DNA of 64,000 nucleotides from positions 6,057,336-6,121,335 of the forward strand of contig NC_084618.1 of assembly GCF_033978795.1 (NCBI RefSeq), in the 5' to 3' direction. The stretch is from Nerophis ophidion. Lineage: Eukaryota; Chordata; Actinopteri; Syngnathiformes; Syngnathidae. The first letter of the stretch is position 1; every line of letters starts with the position of its first letter. Positions 1 through 10,253 of the stretch are shown one piece after another. Under the pieces are notes generated by a model. It was not told the DNA's origin, made no database searches, and worked only from the letters and a program-made list of their open reading frames with translations. The translations under genes were made by a program, and so were the position numbers.

Positions 1-235
1 ACTCCCTCCCCTCTGTTGCTAGAAATCTCGAGATGTACCTTGTAATATGAATATGTGTTTTTTTTCTCACTCCAGACTGCGAGTCCTCTCTAGATTGTAT
101 TTTTTTTTTTACTCAATCTTCCCCAGCCTTTGACCTTTTTCCCCCCATCTTTTACGGGGCGCCTTGTGGCGACCCGTCAGCGTTCCTGTTCTGTAACTCT
201 CTACACTCTTTGTCTAATCTTGAACGGGTTTGTGC
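1..235. other. Intergenic/intronic sequence, nothing recognised
   Basis: T-rich sequence with poly-T runs. No coding potential and no repeat family that I can name. Confidence 0.5.
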
Positions 236-840
236 TGAAAACAAGTTCTCCCACTTAAAATGATGACAGAGGTCTGTCAACTTCGACTGTGAGAGACACA
301 GAATGTGAAAAAACCCCCGCCAGGAATTTTAAAGAATTTATTTGTAAATTATGGTGGAAAATAAGTATTTGGTCAACCATTCAAAGCTCTCACTGGCTCA
401 AAATCTCACGATACATGGCCCCATTCATTCTTTCCTTAACACGGATCAGTCGTCCTGTCCCCTTAGCAGAAAAACATCCCCAAAGCATGATGTTTCCACC
501 CCCATGCTTCACAGTAGGTATGGTGTTCCTGGGATGCAACTCAGTATTCTTCTTCCTCCAAACACGACGAGTTGAGTTTATACCAAAAAGTTCTATTTTG
601 GTTTCATCTGACCACATGACATTCTCCCAATCCTCTGCTGTATCATCCATGTATCCATTTTGGTATAAACTCAACTCGTCAAATACTGAGTTGCATCCCA
701 AGAACACCATACCTACTGTGAAGCATGGGGGTGGAAACATCATGCTTTGGGGCTGTTTTTCTACCTAAGGGGACAGGACTATTGATCCATGTTAAGGAAA
801 GAATGAATGGGGCCATGTATCGTGAGATTTTGAGAGACTC
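236..840. mobile_element. Truncated palindromic Tc1-type MITE (T family copy 1)
   Basis: The two arms are inverted copies of each other, meeting near 590-680. Each arm carries the subterminal sequence of a Tc1-like element and the C-terminal half of its transposase reading frame (HGGGNIMLWGCFSAKGTG on one strand of the left arm and again on the other strand of the right arm). The outer CAGTGGGGCAAA terminus is lost on the left, and the right arm stops in the arm near 835. It is a fold-back derivative without a functional transposase. Confidence 0.8.
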
Positions 841-1424
841 ATTATACTCTAAAAATGTTGGTCTTACTTAAAAATGCACGCATTTAGTTGTATTCAGTGT
901 ATAAAAAATACGATCTGGCTCTCACGGAAATACATTTTGAAATATTTGGCTTTCATGGCTCTCGCAGCCAAAAAGGTTCCCGACCCCTGCTGTAGACATG
1001 GACAGTTTTTTGGGGGCTTTTTTTTACATTATGGGCCTGTTTTGGAAGGTGAGGGGAGGTGATACATCTTTCCCACAGCTGGATTTAAGTGTTTAAAATG
1101 GCATTTCCAGTCGCAAACTGATTTATTTATGAGCGGGGTAGTATGTAATGTTGAATAGTCAAAAAGGTCCAACAAAGCGAGCGGTTCTGCTGCCCGTTTG
1201 AATCGCGTTATGTCGGGAAAATCTCTTTTATCCCAATTCCACTTTATGCAGTTGGGGTGATACATTATTCAATCGGTTTTTGCAGTACCATTTTTTAAAT
1301 ATTTTTTTGGGTTTCCTCCTAAGAATTTTGGCCCGCAAAGCAGCTGTGACATAAGTGATTTGTTTGGAAGGGGGGGGCGCTACAATCCCCGACACACCTG
1401 GCACTGAATAACTACGAGTGGTTA
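841..1424 (-). mobile_element. hAT-end-containing repeat, inverted partner of 9387-9975
   Basis: Contains a hAT-like end (GAGAGCCA...GTTCCCGACCCCTG reading toward 1001) and a 78-codon open frame on the minus strand (1029-1265, MYHPNCIKWNWDKRDF start). The same block, including the frame, recurs in reverse orientation about 8.5 kb away. The frame has no family I recognise. Confidence 0.7.
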
Positions 1425-1709
1425 TTAGGGAATGTAGATAAGATGGAGATAGAAAAAAAAAGATAATGGCTCGCCTAATGCATAATTCAGAAATAAATAA
1501 AAAAAAAAGCCAAAGTGATAATCCGATATTCCGTCTATAGCTCGCAGGTAAGTAAACAGACCGCTTTGAAATAGGCCATCATTTCCTGTTGACAGAGCAC
1601 AGCCGTGGCAGATAGGCCCGAGAGAAATAATTGCCCTGTCTGATTCAACATCGAGATGAGATTGTGGAGTGGATGCTTGTTGTAAATCGGCGGGCGGCGG
1701 GGGAAAATG
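1425..1709. other. Apparently single-copy intronic sequence
   Basis: No match to the other repeats of the window. It ends exactly where the 656-bp tandem duplication begins. A candidate conserved noncoding stretch, but unproven. Confidence 0.4.
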
Positions 1710-3022
1710 ATACTGTATTTGTGTCAAAGCGTCCGAAGCAACCAGAAGAGTTAAGGAGCACCGGATAAATTATGACTATCCCGTTCCCCATTTTTTGGGG
1801 GGAGTTGTAAAACTCTTGAGTGTGCTTTCAGGATCTCTCATATACAAAATGGAGAAAACCTGACAATATCCCATCTCAGTAAGACTAAAATAATATCGGA
1901 CTGACGATATTATCGGCCGATAAATGCTTTAAAGTGGCAAAATTATCGGTATCTGTTTCAAAAAGTAAAATGTGTGACTTTTTAAAACGTACAGAGCGCC
2001 GATAAACCTTAAAGGGGAACTTTATCACAATTTCAAAAGGGTTCAAAACAATAAAAATCAGTTCCCGGTGGCTTGTTTTATTTTCCGAAGTTTTTTTCAA
2101 AATTTTACCGGTCCCGGAATATCCCTAAAAAAAGCTTTAAAGTTCTTGATTTTCGCTATTTCCCTGTGACGTCATACAGTGCTGCCGATACAAACAACAT
2201 GGCGGTTACCACAGCAAGATATAGCGACGTTAGCTCGGATTCAGACTCGGATTTCAGCGGCTTAGGCGATTCAACAGATTACGCATGTATTGAAACAGAT
2301 GGTCGGAGAATGGAAGCAGATAGCGAAAACGAAATTGAAGAAGAAACTGAAGCTATTGACGCTATTATACTGTATTTGTGTCAAAGCGTCCGAAGCAACC
2401 AAAAGAGTTAAGGAGCACCGGATAAATTATGACTATCCCCCTCCCCATTTTTTTGGGGGAGTTGTAAAACTCTTGAGTGTGCTTTCAGGATCTCTCATAT
2501 TCAAAATGGAGAAAACCTGACAATATCCCATCTCGGTAAGACTAAAATAATATCGGACTGACGATATTATCGGCCGATAAATGCTTTAAAATGGCAAAAT
2601 TATCGGTATCTGTTTCAAAAAGTAAAATGTGTGACTTTTTAAAACGTACAGAGCGCCGATAAACCTTAAAGGGGAACTTTATCACAATTTCAAAAGGGTT
2701 CAAAACAATAAAAATCAGTTCCCGGTGGCTTGTTTTATTTTCCGAAGTTTTTTTCAACATTTTACCGGTCCCGGAATATCCCTAAAATAAGCTTTAAAGT
2801 TCTTGATTTTCGCTATTTCCCTGTGACGTCATACAGTGCTGCCGATACAAACAACATGGCGGTTACCACAGCAAGATATAGCGACATTAGCTCGGATTCA
2901 GACTCGGATTTCAGCGGCTTAGGCGATTCAACAGATTACGCGTGTATTGAAACAGATGGTCGGAGTATGGAGGCGGATAGCGAAAACGAAATTGAAGAAG
3001 AAACTGAAGCTATTGACGCTAT
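1710..3022. repeat. 656-bp direct tandem duplication (1710-2365 and 2366-3022)
   Basis: Both units run from ATACTGTATTTGTGTCAAAG (second unit from 2366) to GAAGCTATTGACGCTATT. Each holds host sequence, the left end of a TAGAGATGTCCGATAA-type element, and the left part of the Kolobok-like element. The units differ at only a few positions, so the duplication is younger than the insertion. Confidence 0.9.
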
Positions 3023-3800
3023 TCGGCCATAGCGTGGGTGTACCTAATGAAGTGGCCCATAGCATGGCTGCCTTATTAGCATCGCCGGTAAAATGTGCGG
3101 ACCGAACGATCAGGACTTTCGCATCTTGTGACACTGGAGCAACTTAAATCCGTCGATTGGTAAGTGTTTGTTTCGCATTAAATGTGGGTTATTTAGTTTC
3201 AAATGTAAATACAGCTAGCGTAAATAGCATGTTAGCATCAATTAGCATAGCATGTTAGCATCGATTAGCTGGCAGTCATGCTGCTACCAAATATGTCTGA
3301 TTAGCACATAAGTCAACAACATCAACAAAACTCACCTTTGTGATTTAGTCGACTTAATCGTTGCAAATGCATCTGCAGGTTATCCATACATCTCTGTGCC
3401 ATGTCTGTCTTAGCATCGCCGGTCAAATGTGAAGACACTTTGGTACATTCAATGGGGGTCTGGCGGCAGATTTCTTGCCAGTGGTGCAACTTGAATCCCT
3501 CCCTGTTAGTGTTGTTACACCCTCCGACAACACACCGACGAGGCATGATGTCTCCGAAGTTCCAAAAAATTGTCGAAAAAAACGGAAAATAACAGAGCTG
3601 AGTCCCGGTGTTTGTAATGTGTTGAAAATGAAAATGGCGGCTGTATTACTTTGCTACGAGACCGATAAACAGAAAGGCGTTTAATTCGCCAAAATTCACC
3701 CATTTAGAGTTCGGAAATCGGTGAAAAAAATACATGGTCTTTTTCTGCAACATCAAGGTATATATTGACGCTTGCATAGGTTTGGTGATAATGTTCCCCT
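2670..3800. mobile_element. Kolobok-like nonautonomous element K1, TTAA target duplication
   Basis: Ends are AAGGGGAACTTTATCAC and GGTGATAATGTTCCCCTT, each next to TTAA (2666-2669 and 3801-3804). Inside are two oppositely oriented coding remnants. One is an acidic + strand peptide from ATG 2856 (DSDSDFSGLGDSTDY, EIEEETEAID). The other is a minus-strand THAP start at 3546 (MPRRCVVGGCNNTNREGF). THAP domain plus TTAA duplications fit Kolobok. The acidic peptide resembles the first exon of teleost transposon proteins with a P2X7-like tail domain (from memory). Neither frame is complete. Confidence 0.75.
3322..3546 (-). pseudogene. THAP-domain transposase 5' fragment (K1)
   Basis: The frame starts MPRRCVVGGC, giving the first two zinc-binding Cys residues (C-x4-C) of a THAP zinc finger, and continues REGFKLHHW...QRCMDNLQMHLQ. 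It stops after 74 codons, so only the N-terminus of the transposase-type protein remains. THAP domains bind DNA at transposon ends. This copy is a remnant inside a deletion derivative and is unlikely to be expressed as a functional protein. Confidence 0.65.
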
Positions 3801-3915
3801 TTAAAGGCACTGCCTTTGGATGCCAGTCACATAATATCTACGGCTTTTCACACACACAAGTGAATGCAAGGCATACTCGGTCAACAGCCATACAGGTCAC
3901 ACTGAGGGTGGCCGT

Positions 3916-4853
3916 TGTTGCGTCGGACCAGCCCTTCCTCCCAGGGAATTTGAGTTACTGGTCAATCCCAAGTTCTTTTGATGACATATATGCTGAGTAA
4001 GAAGGACCATCGAGATAGAATTGGAATATTTTCAAGTATTACTGAAGCTACAGGAGAACAGCTCAGACCAATACGTTCATACCGGCTTCTAGAGTTGTTC
4101 TGGCATTCCTGTGACGCTTAGCGGGCATCGTGGTGCATGTTGCGCTTTCTCGTGGATGCAAGCGGAATGGAACACAGCGTGTAGGTAAGAATGATGATTT
4201 ATTTAAACTAAAAAACAAACCACGAACGAAAACACTTGCACGAAGGCACTAACAAAAACCAACAGAACTAGCATGTGAGCTAGAAAGAACAAAAAGCGCT
4301 AGCATGTGAAGTAGGGACAAGCAAACAAAATAGCATGGAAGCTAATCGAGTACAAAAAGTCTTTACCACAATGCGGGAATAGCGACGTGGTAAAGCAAAC
4401 GAGAATCCGGGACCGAATGAAAAACAAGGGCAGGCCTAAATAGAAGGGATAATCAAACGCAGGTGTGCGAGAAAGACAAACGGCAGGTAACACAAATGGG
4501 TTACTATGGGAACGGAAACCAAACAGGAAGTGCCACCAGGAACTGAGGAAGACAAATACTAAACAGAATGTGATAACAAACAAAACAAAACCAGCATATG
4601 TCATGATCCAAGTAGTGGATCATGACAATTCCAAAGGGAAAAACACACTCTTTTCAAACAAAAGAAAGCCCTTCTCCACCTCCTCTCAACACCATAAGGC
4701 GAGAGAGACGTGGGGGTTGGCTTCACATTCCGACGGTTTACGACGCTATCCTGGAATCTGAAGACAAAGAGAGATTGGTAGAATAGTACTAGCTACTCTC
4801 AACATGGCTATGTAAAAAGGAAAAACTCTTAAACATATCAGCATCCTTCCACA
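3916..4853 (-). mobile_element. Solo LTR A, 4-bp target duplication CCGT, split by LTR B
   Basis: Begins TGTTGCGTCGGACC and ends CATCCTTCCACA, the TG...CA ends of an LTR. It is flanked by CCGT at 3912-3915 and 4854-4857. Removing it restores the G-family sequence GTGGCCGTATAAAC. Net length is about 415 bp. No internal retrotransposon sequence remains. Orientation is inferred from sequence character only. Confidence 0.8.
4110..4627 (-). mobile_element. Solo LTR B, exact 5-bp target duplication ATTCC
   Basis: TGTGACGCTTAGC...GGATCATGACA, 518 bp with TG...CA ends, flanked by ATTCC at 4105-4109 and 4628-4632. On the minus strand it reads TGTCATGATCC at the start and contains an AATAAA-like signal near its end, as in Gypsy- or ERV-type LTRs. 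It lies inside LTR A and is therefore younger. Confidence 0.85.
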
Positions 4854-5369
4854 CCGTATAAACAACTTTAACACTGTTGCAAATATGCGCCACACTATGA
4901 ACCCACACTAAACAAGAATGACGAACACGTTCCGGGAGAACATATGCACCGTAACACAACAGAAAAAATACCCAGAACCCCTTGCAGCACTAACTCTTCC
5001 GGGACGCTACGATATACACCACCCGTTACCCCCTACCCCCACTTCAAACCCGCCCTCCCAACCGAACCTCCTCATGCTCTCTCAGAGAGAGCATGTCCCT
5101 AAAATCCAAGCTGCTGTTTTGAGGCATGTTATAAAAAAAATAATGCAAAAATGTGACTTTGTGACTTTTTTCCATGACTTCAGTTGATTTATTTTGGAAA
5201 ATCTTGTTACATTGTTAAATGCATCCAGGGGGCATCACAACAAAATGAGGCATAATAATGTGTTAATTCCACGACTGTATATATCGGTATCGGTTGATAT
5301 CGGAATCGGTAATTAAGAGTTGGACAATATCGGAATATCTGCAAAAAAACTCATTATCGGACATCTCTA

Positions 5370-5507
5370 ATTGAAAGGGCAAAAGAAAACACATTTTTGA
5401 GTGTAACAATAGATGTTGAAATGAATTGGAAATCTCATGTAAAAAATATACAACATAAAATAGCAAGAAACACGTCAAAAATGAATAAAGCAAAACATGT
5501 TCGAGAT
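5370..5507 (+). pseudogene. LINE reverse-transcriptase fragment
   Basis: A frame of about 38 codons reads TIDVEMNWKSHVKNIQHKIA then NKAKHV, a pattern typical of the region after the RT catalytic core in LINE ORF2 proteins. The frame is cut by the hAT element H1 at 5508 and does not resume on the other side. Confidence 0.55.
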
Positions 5508-6560
5508 CAGGGGTGCCCACACTTTTTCTGCAGGCGAGCTACTATTCAATTGACCAACTTGAGGGGATCTACCTCATTTATATATATCATTTATATTTAT
5601 TTATTTATGAAAGAGACATTTTTGTAAACAAGTTAAATGTGTTTAATGATAATACAAGCATGTGTAACACATATAGATGTCTTTCTTTCACAAAGACAAG
5701 AATATAAGTTGGTGTATTACCTGATTCTGATGACTTGCATTGATTGGAATCAGACAGTAATGATGATAACGCCCACATTTTCAAATGGAGGAGAAAAAAA
5801 GTGGTCCTTTCTGTACAATACCACATGAAAGTGGTTGGTTTTTGGCATCTCATTCATCCAGCTTCCATACACTTTACAAGAAAAACATTGGCGGCAAATT
5901 CCGTAGCTTGCTTGATTGACATTCACGGCACCCGAGGGTCTTGTGAGATGACGCTGGCTGCTGCCAGTTCATTATTATGAAAAAATGACAGAGAGGAAGG
6001 CGAGAAACACTTTTTATTTCAACAGACTTTCGCGCCGTCCCTTCCATCAAAACTCTAAAGGCCGACTGCACATTTCCTATCTTCACAATAAAAGCCCTGC
6101 TTCATGCTGCCTGCGCTAACAAAATAAGAGTCTCAGAAAGCTGGCGTGCACAAGTGATGTGCACGCCAGCTTTCTGAGGGATGGCTTGTGCACGCCAGTT
6201 TTCCGAGACTCTGTATTTAGTTAGCGCAGGCAGCATGAAGCAGGGCTTTTATTGTGAAGATAGGAAATGTGCAGTCGGCCTTTAGAGTTGTTGACGGAAG
6301 GTACGGCGCGAGAGTCTGTTGAAATAAAAAGTGTTTCTCGCCTTCCTCTCGGTCATATTTTCATAATAATGATCTTGCAGCAGCCAGCGTCATCTCACAA
6401 GACCCTCCGGTACCGTGAATGTCATTTAAGTGACGTCTTGGTGAAGATTGATGATCACTAAGTTTTAGGTCTATTTTTTTTTAAAAGCCTGGCTGGAGAT
6501 CGACTGACACACCCCCCGCGGTCGACTGGTAGCTCGCCATCAACGTAATGGGCACCCCTG
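5508..6560 (+). mobile_element. hAT-type snap-back element H1
   Basis: Ends are CAGGGGTGCCCACAC and GGGCACCCCTG. The right part is an inverted copy of the inner left part, centred on GGCGTGCACAAGTGATGTGCACGCC near 6150, giving a long hairpin. No transposase. The 8-bp flanks (TTCGAGAT and GTGTAGAA) do not match, so the copy was rearranged after insertion. Related copies are H2, H3 and H4. Confidence 0.85.
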
Positions 6561-6562
6561 GT

Positions 6563-6832
6563 GTAGAAATATGGGGAACAACGACAAATGTGCGCTTCAT
6601 TCACTAAATGATTTAACCCATCACCCTTGTTCACCCCCTGGGAGGTGAGGGGAGCAGTGAGCAGCAGCATTGGCCGCGCCCGGGAATCATTTTTGGGGAT
6701 TTAACCCCCAATTCCAACCCTTGATGCTGAGTGCCAAGCAGGGAGGTAACGGCTCCCATTTTTATAGTCGTTGGTATGACTCGACCGGGGTTTGAACTCA
6801 CGACCTACCGATCGCAGGGCGGACAATCTAAC
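6563..6832 (-). mobile_element. tRNA-headed SINE C
   Basis: On the minus strand it has a tRNA-like head with a B-box-like GGTCGTGAGTTCAAACCCC, then a body GGGAGCCGTTACCTCCCTGC and a tail part. A 5'-truncated relative is at 11566-11790. It is a SINE and not a tRNA gene. Confidence 0.7.
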
Positions 6833-7829
6833 TCAGCCTTTTTGAAAGCAAGAGCTACTTCTTGGGTACTGATTAATGCGAAGGGCTACCAGTTTGATAC
6901 ACACTTAAATAATTTGGCAGAAATAGCCAATTTGCTCAATTTACCTTTAATAAATAAATCTATATATATATATAAAAAATGGGTATTTTTGTCTGTCATT
7001 TCGTTGTATATTTTGTTTCCTTTTACGGAAGGTTTTTTGTAGAGAATAAATGATGAAAAAAACACTTATTTGAAAGGTTTAAAAGAGGAGAAAACATGAA
7101 AAAAAATTAAAATTAAATTTTGAAACACAGTTTATCTTCAATTTCGACTCTTTAAAAGTCAAGATTCAACAAAAAAAAATGAAGGGAAAAACTAGCTAAG
7201 TAGAATCTTTTTGAAAAAATTAAAAGAATCATTTATGGAACATCATTAGTAATTTTTACTGATTAAGATTAATTTTAGAATGTTGATGACATGTTTTAAA
7301 TAGGTTAAAATCCAATCTGCATTTTGTTAGAATATATAACAAATTGGACCAATTTCTAACAAAGACAAATCATTATTTCTTCTACATTTTCCAAAACAAA
7401 ATTTTTTTAAAAGAAATTCAAAAGACTTTGAAATAAGATTTAAATTTGATTTTATAGATTTGCCAGAATAATTTTAATCATAATAAGTTTGAAGAAATAT
7501 TTCACAAATATTCTTCATCCAAAAAAAACAGAAGCTAAAATGAAGAATTAAATTAAAATGTATTCATTATTCTTTACAATAAAAACAAACAAAAAAAATT
7601 GAACATTGATTTAAATTGTCAGGAAAGAAGAGGAAGGAATTTAAAAGGTATATGTGTTAAAAAAAAATCCTACAATCATTTTTAAGGTTGTATTTTTTCT
7701 CGAAAATTGTCTTTCTGAAAGTTATAAGAAGCAAAGTGAAAAAAAAAAATGAATTTATTTAAACAAGTGAAGACCAAGTCTTTAAAATATTTTCTTGAAT
7801 TTTCAAATTCTATTTGAGTTTTGTCTCTC

Positions 7830-8098
7830 CATCCATCCATCCATCATCTTCCGCTTATCCGAGGTCGGGTCGCGGGGGCAGCAGCCTATGCAGGGAAGCC
7901 CAGACTTCCCTCTCCCCAGCCACTTCGTCTAGCTCTTCCCGGGGGATCCCGAGGCGTTCCCAGGCCAGCCGGGAGACATAGTCTTCCCAACGTGTCCTGG
8001 GTCTTCCCCGTGGCCTCGGGCATCTGGTCAGGATGCCACCCGAACGCCTCCCTAGGGAGGTGTTTAGGGCACGTCCAGCTGGTAGGAGGCCACGGGGA
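7830..8098. mobile_element. Twin-primed (5'-inverted) Rex3 LINE end, 13-bp target duplication
   Basis: 7830-8020 is the Rex3 3' end in minus orientation, and 8021-8098 is an adjoining Rex3 segment in plus orientation. The whole is flanked by the exact 13-bp repeat AGTTTTGTCTCTC at 7817-7829 and 8099-8111. This is the signature of a single target-primed insertion with internal inversion. Confidence 0.88.
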
Positions 8099-8252
8099 AG
8101 TTTTGTCTCTCTTAGAATTAAAAATGTCGAACAAAGCCAGAACAGCTTGCTAGTAAATAAGTAAAATTTAAAAAATAGAGGCGGCTCACTGGTAAGTGCT
8201 GCTATTTCAGCTATTTTTAAGAACAGTCCAGCGGGCGACTCATTTGGTCCTT

Positions 8253-8560
8253 AGATTAGATTAGATAGTACTTTATTTATTCCGTCAGGAGAGTTCCTTC
8301 AGGAAAATTACAATTTTCAGCACAATCCCATTCAAGATCAGACAAACATTACAGGGAGACAGAACAGGATCGCTGACGGGTCTGCCGGCTTCCAGCGCCC
8401 CTTACAAAAAAGATGACATACAGGTAAAAAAATAGAAGATTAAAATAAAATTTAAAAATCGGTCTTAGCCTAGGCCCTGGAGTGGGGGTGCAGACTGAGG
8501 CCAAGGGGAAGAAAAAATAAATAAATAAATAATAAATAAATAAACAACAACAACTCATAG
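8253..8560 (-). mobile_element. LINE/SINE tail fragment with TTAGA repeats
   Basis: Starts TTAGATTAGATTAGATAG, followed by GTACTTTATTTATTCCGTCA, the reverse complement of a retroelement 3' end with (TCTAA)n tail. The same tail is seen at about 21505-21533. Family not named. Confidence 0.5.
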
Positions 8561-8604
8561 CCATAGTACGTAGCCTTACGGGCTACCTGGCGTTGGTGAC
8601 CCCT

Positions 8605-9196
8605 GTTCTAACCACTAGGCCAGCGAGTAGGTCATAATTAGTCGTAATTCGAGTGTTCGTGGCTACGAGTGTTCTTGAGGTGCGACGAGTGACCGGCAGC
8701 CACTTCAAAACCAGACGCAGCCGTGGAAAGACCAGTGAAACATGCATTAAATGGATTTGACGGATTAACTGAGCGAAATTTGGCGTCTGCACAAAAAGCT
8801 GAAGAGATTACTTCAGGCACATGCACAAAAAAAACAACCCCTAAACCCTTCCAGTTGGGTAGTAAGCTGCTTCTTGCTGCGGCATTGCTTTTTTAGTTGT
8901 TTCACGATGTTACAACTCGAAAATGACCTAACCTGACATCGCGACCGAGATCGTCTTTTCGGACATTATTTGCTGTGTGTTGACAAGTCTTTCAAACGGC
9001 GGACAGCCCGCCGTCGCCAATGCTTTCTGCTCCGATTTCAAATCGATACTTGCAATAAAAGTGACTGTTGTTCCGTATTGATTAGTTCCACAACTCTCCA
9101 TGGCTCCGTAATTGCTGTTGTTCACCAGCGACGGAGGAAGCCAACAAATAAATGGTTGGCAATTTTGTTGGTTGCTCGTCGACGCATGAGAAAAAC
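8605..9196. other. Intronic sequence, no gene recognised
   Basis: Mixed sequence with small open frames on both strands that overlap one another and match no family. The last part adjoins a Kolobok-like terminus at 9205. Confidence 0.4.
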
Positions 9197-9202
9197 TTTC
9201 TT

Positions 9203-9240
9203 TAAAGGGGAACGTTATCACAATTTCAGAAGGGTTAAAA
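9203..9240. mobile_element. Isolated Kolobok-like terminus
   Basis: TTAAAGGGGAACGTTATCAC matches the K1 left end, followed by AATTTCAGAAGGGTTAAAAC. Only about 35 bp remain. Confidence 0.55.
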
Positions 9241-9241
9241 C

Positions 9242-9386
9242 TAGGGGGTGGGCAAATTAATGCGTTAATTACGAGTTAACTCATCAATCTATTAACGCCG
9301 ACGATTATTTTATCACACATTTGCGTATGTTGTTTACATGCTTTTATTTTGTTAACGACGTTTCTTAACAAGATGGCGTCGCCCTA
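9242..9386 (+). mobile_element. Z-type element left end (fragment Z1)
   Basis: GGGGTGGGCAAATTAATGCG...TTAACAAGATGGCGTCGCC, the same left end as Z2 and Z3. It breaks where the inverted-repeat block 9387-9975 starts. Confidence 0.7.
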
Positions 9387-9975
9387 ATAACCACTCGTAG
9401 TTATTCAGTGCCAGGTGTGTCGGGGATTATAGCGCCCCCCCCCCCCTCCAAACAAATCACTTATGTCACAGCTGCTTTGCGGGCCAAAATTCTTAGGAGG
9501 AAAACCAAAAATATTTAAAAAATGGTACTGCAAAAACCGACTGAATAATGTATCACCCCAACTGCATAAAGTGGAATTGGGATAAAAGAGATGTTCCCGA
9601 CATAACGCGATTCAAACGGCCAGCAGATCCGCTCGCTTTGTTGGACCTTTTTGACTATTCAACATTACAGACTACCCCGCTCATAAATAAATCAGTTTGC
9701 GACTGGAAATGTTATTTTAAACACTTAAATCCAGCTGTGGGAAAGATGTATCACCTCCCCTCACCTTCCAAAACAGGCCCATAATGTAAAAAAAAAAACC
9801 AAAAAACTTGCCCATGTCTACCGCAGGGGTCGGGAACCTTTTTGGCTGCGAGAGCCATGAAAGCCAAATATTTCAAAATGTATTTCCGTGAGAGCCATAT
9901 CGTATTTTTTATACACTGAATACAACTAAATGTGTGCATTTATAAGTAAGACCAACATTTTTAGAGTGTCTCTTA
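9387..9975 (+). mobile_element. hAT-end-containing repeat, inverted partner of 841-1424
   Basis: Reverse complement of the 841-1424 block, including a 78-codon frame at 9548-9784 (MYHPNCIKWNWDKRDV start), which differs from its partner at a handful of codons. Ends with a hAT-like CAGGGGTCGGGAACC segment near 9824. Confidence 0.7.
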
Positions 9976-10025
9976 TTCTTTTTAATAACATTGTTATTCT
10001 GAAGCAAACCAATAATAAATAAAAT

Positions 10026-10251
10026 GTCATGTCTGTTGATCATGTTTTTGTTTGGCCAAGTGCTGTTTGTCCTTTGGACTCTTTAAGTTCCTGTTTTTTT
10101 CCCCACTCCCTTGTCTGGTGTCCTTAGTTACTCATTTTGTCCACCTGTCTCTGGTGGACAAAATGCCCGCTCGCCTGCTTCCCGAGCACTAATCAGAGGC
10201 AGTATTTAAGCTCGTCTTTGCCAGTCAGTCGCCCTGTGCTGACTTGTTTCA
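10026..10251 (+). mobile_element. LTR-like fragment
   Basis: TGTCATGTCTGTTGATCATG start and a T-rich body, resembling fish Gypsy LTRs. The right part is cut by the Z2 element. No TG...CA pair can be shown. Confidence 0.4.
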
Positions 10252-10253
10252 TG

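Larger units (their letters stand above)
1887..5369. mobile_element. G-family element (TIR TAGAGATGTCCGATAA), host of a nest
   Basis: The left end is at 1887 and again at 2546 (ATATCGGAC...CGATATTATCGGCCGATAAATGC). The right end is TTATCGGACATCTCTA, at 5354-5369. The middle (3805-3915 and 4854-5353) reads collinearly with copies at 40827-42560 and 42943-43879. The element was split by a Kolobok-like insertion at TTAA and by an LTR insertion. The terminal sequence suggests a nonautonomous hAT-type element, but the superfamily is not certain. Confidence 0.75.
6833..8604. mobile_element. AT-rich hAT element (end GGTGACCCCTG), with insertions
   Basis: The left end resembles 25494 onward (AAAGCAAGAGCTACTTCTTGG) but lacks the outer CAGGGGTCACC. 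The right end is GGCGTTGGTGACCCCTG near 8604. The AT-rich interior matches 25494-26480. A Rex3 copy (7830-8098) and a LINE-tail fragment (about 8255-8560) are inserted. No transposase frame is seen. Confidence 0.65.

Noticed and set aside
3322..3546. A host THAP-family gene
   Set aside because: The frame is short, repeated in K2 and K3, and lies between TTAA-flanked transposon ends.
4110..4853. An intact endogenous retrovirus or LTR retrotransposon
   Set aside because: Only solo LTRs are present. No gag, pol or env sequence or paired LTR is found.
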